Shown here piece after piece: positions 61,540 through 64,000 of a DNA stretch of 64,000 nucleotides (its first letter is position 1; every line of letters begins with the position of its first letter). Origin of the DNA: JBBSJZ01 sp041739875 (GTDB taxonomy: Bacteria > Planctomycetota > Planctomycetia > Pirellulales > Pirellulaceae); assembly GCA_041739875.1 (NCBI GenBank), contig JBGSNA010000233.1, forward strand, positions 5,980-69,979. Reading direction: 5' to 3'. The notes below the pieces were generated by a model, which was not told where the DNA came from, ran no database searches, and saw only the letters and a list, made by a program, of their open reading frames with translations. Made by a program: the position numbers and the translations under genes.

Positions 61540-63860
61540 CTAAGAGCCGTGTCTTTCGAACTCGTCACACACAATCGGCAAGAGACCGAGAGAGACTCTG
61601 AACCCGCAAACACCTGTTATCTCTGAACTTAACGACGAGAGAAGTTTTTGCGTTTGTAACGAAGAGGGTTGTGTACGGGGAGGAATCAACTTCAGTGCCG
61701 CTTCGATCTCCTCGGGCGTACTCCCCATCCGGAACTCGCCCTGCGGAATGAGGCGGAACTTCATGCCGATGCTGTTGGTGAACTCGACTGGCAACTTGAA
61801 ATGCGCGGCCCACGACTCCTGATGGTGTTGGGCTTGCTCGGTATTGAACGGTGCAATCGCCGGAGCCGGTGCATCGGCGGGCCAACCGTGCCAGGAGCGT
61901 GCCTCGACTGGGGCAGGCGCTGCGGGCAGCTTTTCCCGCAACTGTTTGACTGTATCTACATCCAACGACACCCGAAAGCCGAGGTTGAGGTTAAGGTTCG
62001 TCGGGACGTTGGCGAGGCGATTCGACGACCGGCAGTTGGACGCGGAGTCTTGCCAATGGCCGCCCCGGAGCACGCGCTGGGGATAAGCGTAAAATGGGAC
62101 ATTTGGGTTGATCGCGGGTTTGTCTTGTAATTGTCCATCAAATGTCGCATCCCACCCATCCTGCACCCATTCCCACACATTCCCGTGAATGTCGGCCAGC
62201 CCGAATGGATTCGCCTTCAACTCGCCCGCCGCGTGCGTCCGACCCCCGGAGTTCCCTCTGAACCAGCCGGCCCGCACCAGGTCTTCATCCTTGTCTCCGA
62301 TCCAGTACTTTGTCGGCGTCCCGGCACGGCACGCGAATTCCCATTCTGCCTCGCTGGGGAGCCGGTAACCGGTCCCGTCCAGCGGCGCGATCGTGTCACC
62401 CTCCCGGAAGTAGAACGGCTTCAATTTCTCCTGTTTGCTCAACTTGGCAGAGAATTCGGCTGCGTCATACCAACTCACCATTTCCACCGGGTGCTCAGTC
62501 GTTTTCAGCCCGGCGACCGCTTCTTTGCCCATGCCGATCGGCGCGAAATGCGAGGGATTCACGCCCATCACTTTTTCGTATTCGGCCTGCGTGACTTCAT
62601 TGACGCCCAGATAGATCGGCTTTGTCAGGATCACCATGTCACCTGGGAAGACATCCTTGAGTGTCGCTGCAATCTCCTCAGGCGTGCTCCCCATTAGGAA
62701 CTCGCCCGGCGGGATGAGTCGGAACTTCATGCCGAGTGAGTTGGTGTACTCGACCGGCACGCCGAGGTACTTGGCCCACGCCGCCTGATGGTGTTGGGCT
62801 TGCTCAGCATTGAACGGCGCAATGGCGGGCGGCGGGGCATCGGTGGGCCAATCGTGCCACGTTGTTGTTGCACCTTCGGCTGAAGAACCGGATGCGGTGA
62901 TACTTTCCGTCTGCGGCAATGTCGGGATTAGCGTGTCGAACCAGCGTGCCCATTTGGGACCTACGACCGTGAGAAGGAGGACCGCCAGGGATAACAGAAC
63001 GGCCATCAACCGCGTCTTCGGCCATGCCGATTTCGGCGTCTCGCTGCTTGTAGCGAGATCGGACATGGCAGAGCGCGAGTTCGCAACCGAAACCACTTTG
63101 CCACCGTGCTCTAACTCACGCTGACAACGTGCCAGCAGATCAGCGACTTCCTGAGCCGATTGAAAACGGTCCTCGCGATTCTTTTCCAACAAGCGAAAGA
63201 TGATCGACTGCAGCCAGTCGGGTGTTTCCGGAATGACGTCGTCCAGTGGCCGCGGCGTGTCCTCGCAGACTCGCTTGAGTACGGCGACCGTGTTGGCTGC
63301 GCGAAAGGGAGGGCGGCCTGCGGCCATTTGATAGAGGACGGTTCCTAAGCTGAACAGGTCGGCACGATGATCGAGCGTTTCACCTCGCGCTTGCTCCGGA
63401 GCCATATACATTGGCGTGCCAGCGATCAACCCGCTGGACGTCATGCTGGCATCGTCCACTGCTCGAGCCAAACCAAAATCGGAGATCTTTGCCTTCTCGA
63501 CAGCGGCATCGGTCAACAGGATATTCGCCGGCTTGATGTCACGGTGAATGAGGTGTACCGCATGCGCTGCTGCCAACCCAGCGGCAACCTGTTGACCGAT
63601 CCTCAGTACATCCGCCGCCACGAGCGGCCCCTTGATGTCCATTCGTTGCTCTAAAGTCTGCCCAGCGATGTACTCCATGGCTAGGTACGGAATTGGCTCT
63701 TCCTCCACCGCGTAAACTGCCACGACGTTCTCATGCGTCACTGCGGCCGCCGTGCGGGCTTCGCGCAGGAAGCGTTTTCGCGGCGGCGAGGTCGTGGCGA
63801 GTTCGGGACACATCAGTTTGATCGCCACAACTCGGTGCAACTTTTCGTCAAAGGCTTTGG
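61540..63860 (-). CDS. Ser/Thr protein kinase with SUMF1 domains, split by an intron (3' part)
   Basis: The kinase part has VVAIKLM (ATP lysine), HRDIKPANILL, DFG and an APE-type MYMAPEQARG, but its glycine-rich loop is absent. The protein enters at xKAFDEKLHR directly after a group II intron 3' end at 63861. A membrane helix (about RLMAVLLSLAVLLLTVV) separates it from a full SUMF1 domain (NSLGMKFRLIPPGEF to LNLGFRVSL). A second SUMF1 copy starts normally (NSIGMKFRLIPQGEF) but after EIEAALKLIPP jumps to CGFRVSL, losing most of the domain. The upstream exon with the start codon lies beyond base 64000. An ATG at 63879 is inside the intron. Confidence 0.85.
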
Positions 63861-64000
63861 ATCGAGATAGGGCCCGCATTGCTGCGGGACCCTCTCACAC
63901 CACCGGACATGCGGGTCCGCATCCGGCGGTTCGTTTCTTGGAAGCAAACTTGCTCCAGATCTCCTCGAGGCTCGCTAGTCCTTGGCGGGTTAAGTACTCG
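63861..64000 (-). mobile_element. Group II intron, 3' end (partial)
   Basis: Read on the minus strand, domain V is the stem CCGGATGCGG-ACC-CGCATGTCCGG (63903-63926) in the context GAACCGCC...GGTGG. Domain VI is the CCCGCA/TGCGGG hairpin (63873-63888). The intron ends ...CTATCTCGAT at 63861, matching the AY end. The 3' exon is in frame with the kinase coding sequence. The intron's 5' part and most of its reverse transcriptase lie beyond 64000. Confidence 0.82.
63895..64000 (-). CDS. ltrA: Group II intron reverse transcriptase/maturase, C-terminal end
   Basis: The frame entering at 63999 reads EYLTRQGLASLEEIWSKF, the usual C-terminal end of LtrA-type maturases. It then runs on through domain V of the intron (TAGCGPACPVV) and stops at TGA 63895-63897. 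The maturase reading frame therefore overlaps the catalytic RNA domain. Only about 34 residues are in the window. Confidence 0.8.
   Translation of the reverse strand, partial: EYLTRQGLASLEEIWSKFASKKRTAGCGPACPVV

Noticed and set aside
63861..63879. ATG at 63879 as the start of the kinase gene
   Set aside because: Codons before KAFDEKL come from intron domain VI, so they are not part of the kinase, and the glycine loop is missing.

Overview
The window comes from a planctomycete, most likely a Pirellulales/Rhodopirellula-type bacterium. The main evidence is a giant secreted protein (34.1-47.5 kb) whose N-terminus carries the planctomycete-type FEPRMLLAAD motif and whose C-terminus carries dockerin-like repeats. 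Supporting evidence is a Ser/Thr kinase fused to SUMF1 (formylglycine-generating-enzyme-like) domains, a five-gene DUF58/vWA/giant coiled-coil operon, and the general scarcity of clear Shine-Dalgarno sites. No rRNA, tRNA or CRISPR array was recognised.

Layout. (1) 0.1-3.0 kb: alaS on the minus strand. (2) 3.2-17.3 kb: a tightly packed plus-strand run of DUF58 protein, BatA/vWA membrane protein, vWA/GATase-like membrane protein, an 1868-residue coiled-coil membrane protein, a terpene-cyclase-fold secreted protein, TsaE and an APH-like phosphotransferase, mostly with stop/start overlaps. (3) 17.4-22.0 kb: a DsbD-like thiol-disulfide transporter, MnmE and an O6-alkylguanine-DNA alkyltransferase. 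(4) 21.9-24.9 kb, minus strand: a YfhO-like polytopic membrane protein and a PEGA lipoprotein. (5) 25.2-32 kb: a secreted His/Cys-rich protein, then a redox cassette made of a double cyclic-nucleotide-binding domain fused to a four-cluster ferredoxin, a small membrane protein with two H-x13-H pairs (as in diheme cytochrome b) and a membrane-anchored decaheme cytochrome c. A convergent cytochrome c556-like protein follows. (6) 32.4-34 kb: a divergent EgtD-like methyltransferase and a VOC/glyoxalase protein. (7) 34.1-47.5 kb: one about 4470-residue surface protein. (8) 48.2-54.3 kb: an FHA-like/GAF/class III nucleotide cyclase, an outer-membrane-type protein, a DUF3754 protein and a HAD phosphatase. 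(9) 54.7-59.8 kb: a carbamoyltransferase-SxtJ-DUF5989 set, a frameshifted methyltransferase and a divergent SGNH-like protein. (10) 60.2-64 kb: a decayed DDE transposase and a Ser/Thr kinase-SUMF1 gene whose 5' part is interrupted by a group II intron running off the window end.

How the genes fit together. The 3.2-15.6 kb operon looks like a cell-envelope assembly or stress module of the MoxR/DUF58/vWA type, but no MoxR ATPase gene lies next to it here. The 26-31 kb cassette has the parts needed to move electrons between a cytoplasmic iron-sulfur protein and periplasmic or extracytoplasmic hemes, with a nucleotide-sensing domain built into the iron-sulfur subunit. It is the best candidate here for an undescribed system. 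The right-hand 10 kb shows repeated damage: a frameshift, a nonsense codon with 3' loss, a collapsed domain duplication and an intron insertion. Across the whole window, short tandem duplications of 12-19 bp recur, several of them exactly at stop codons or gene junctions.
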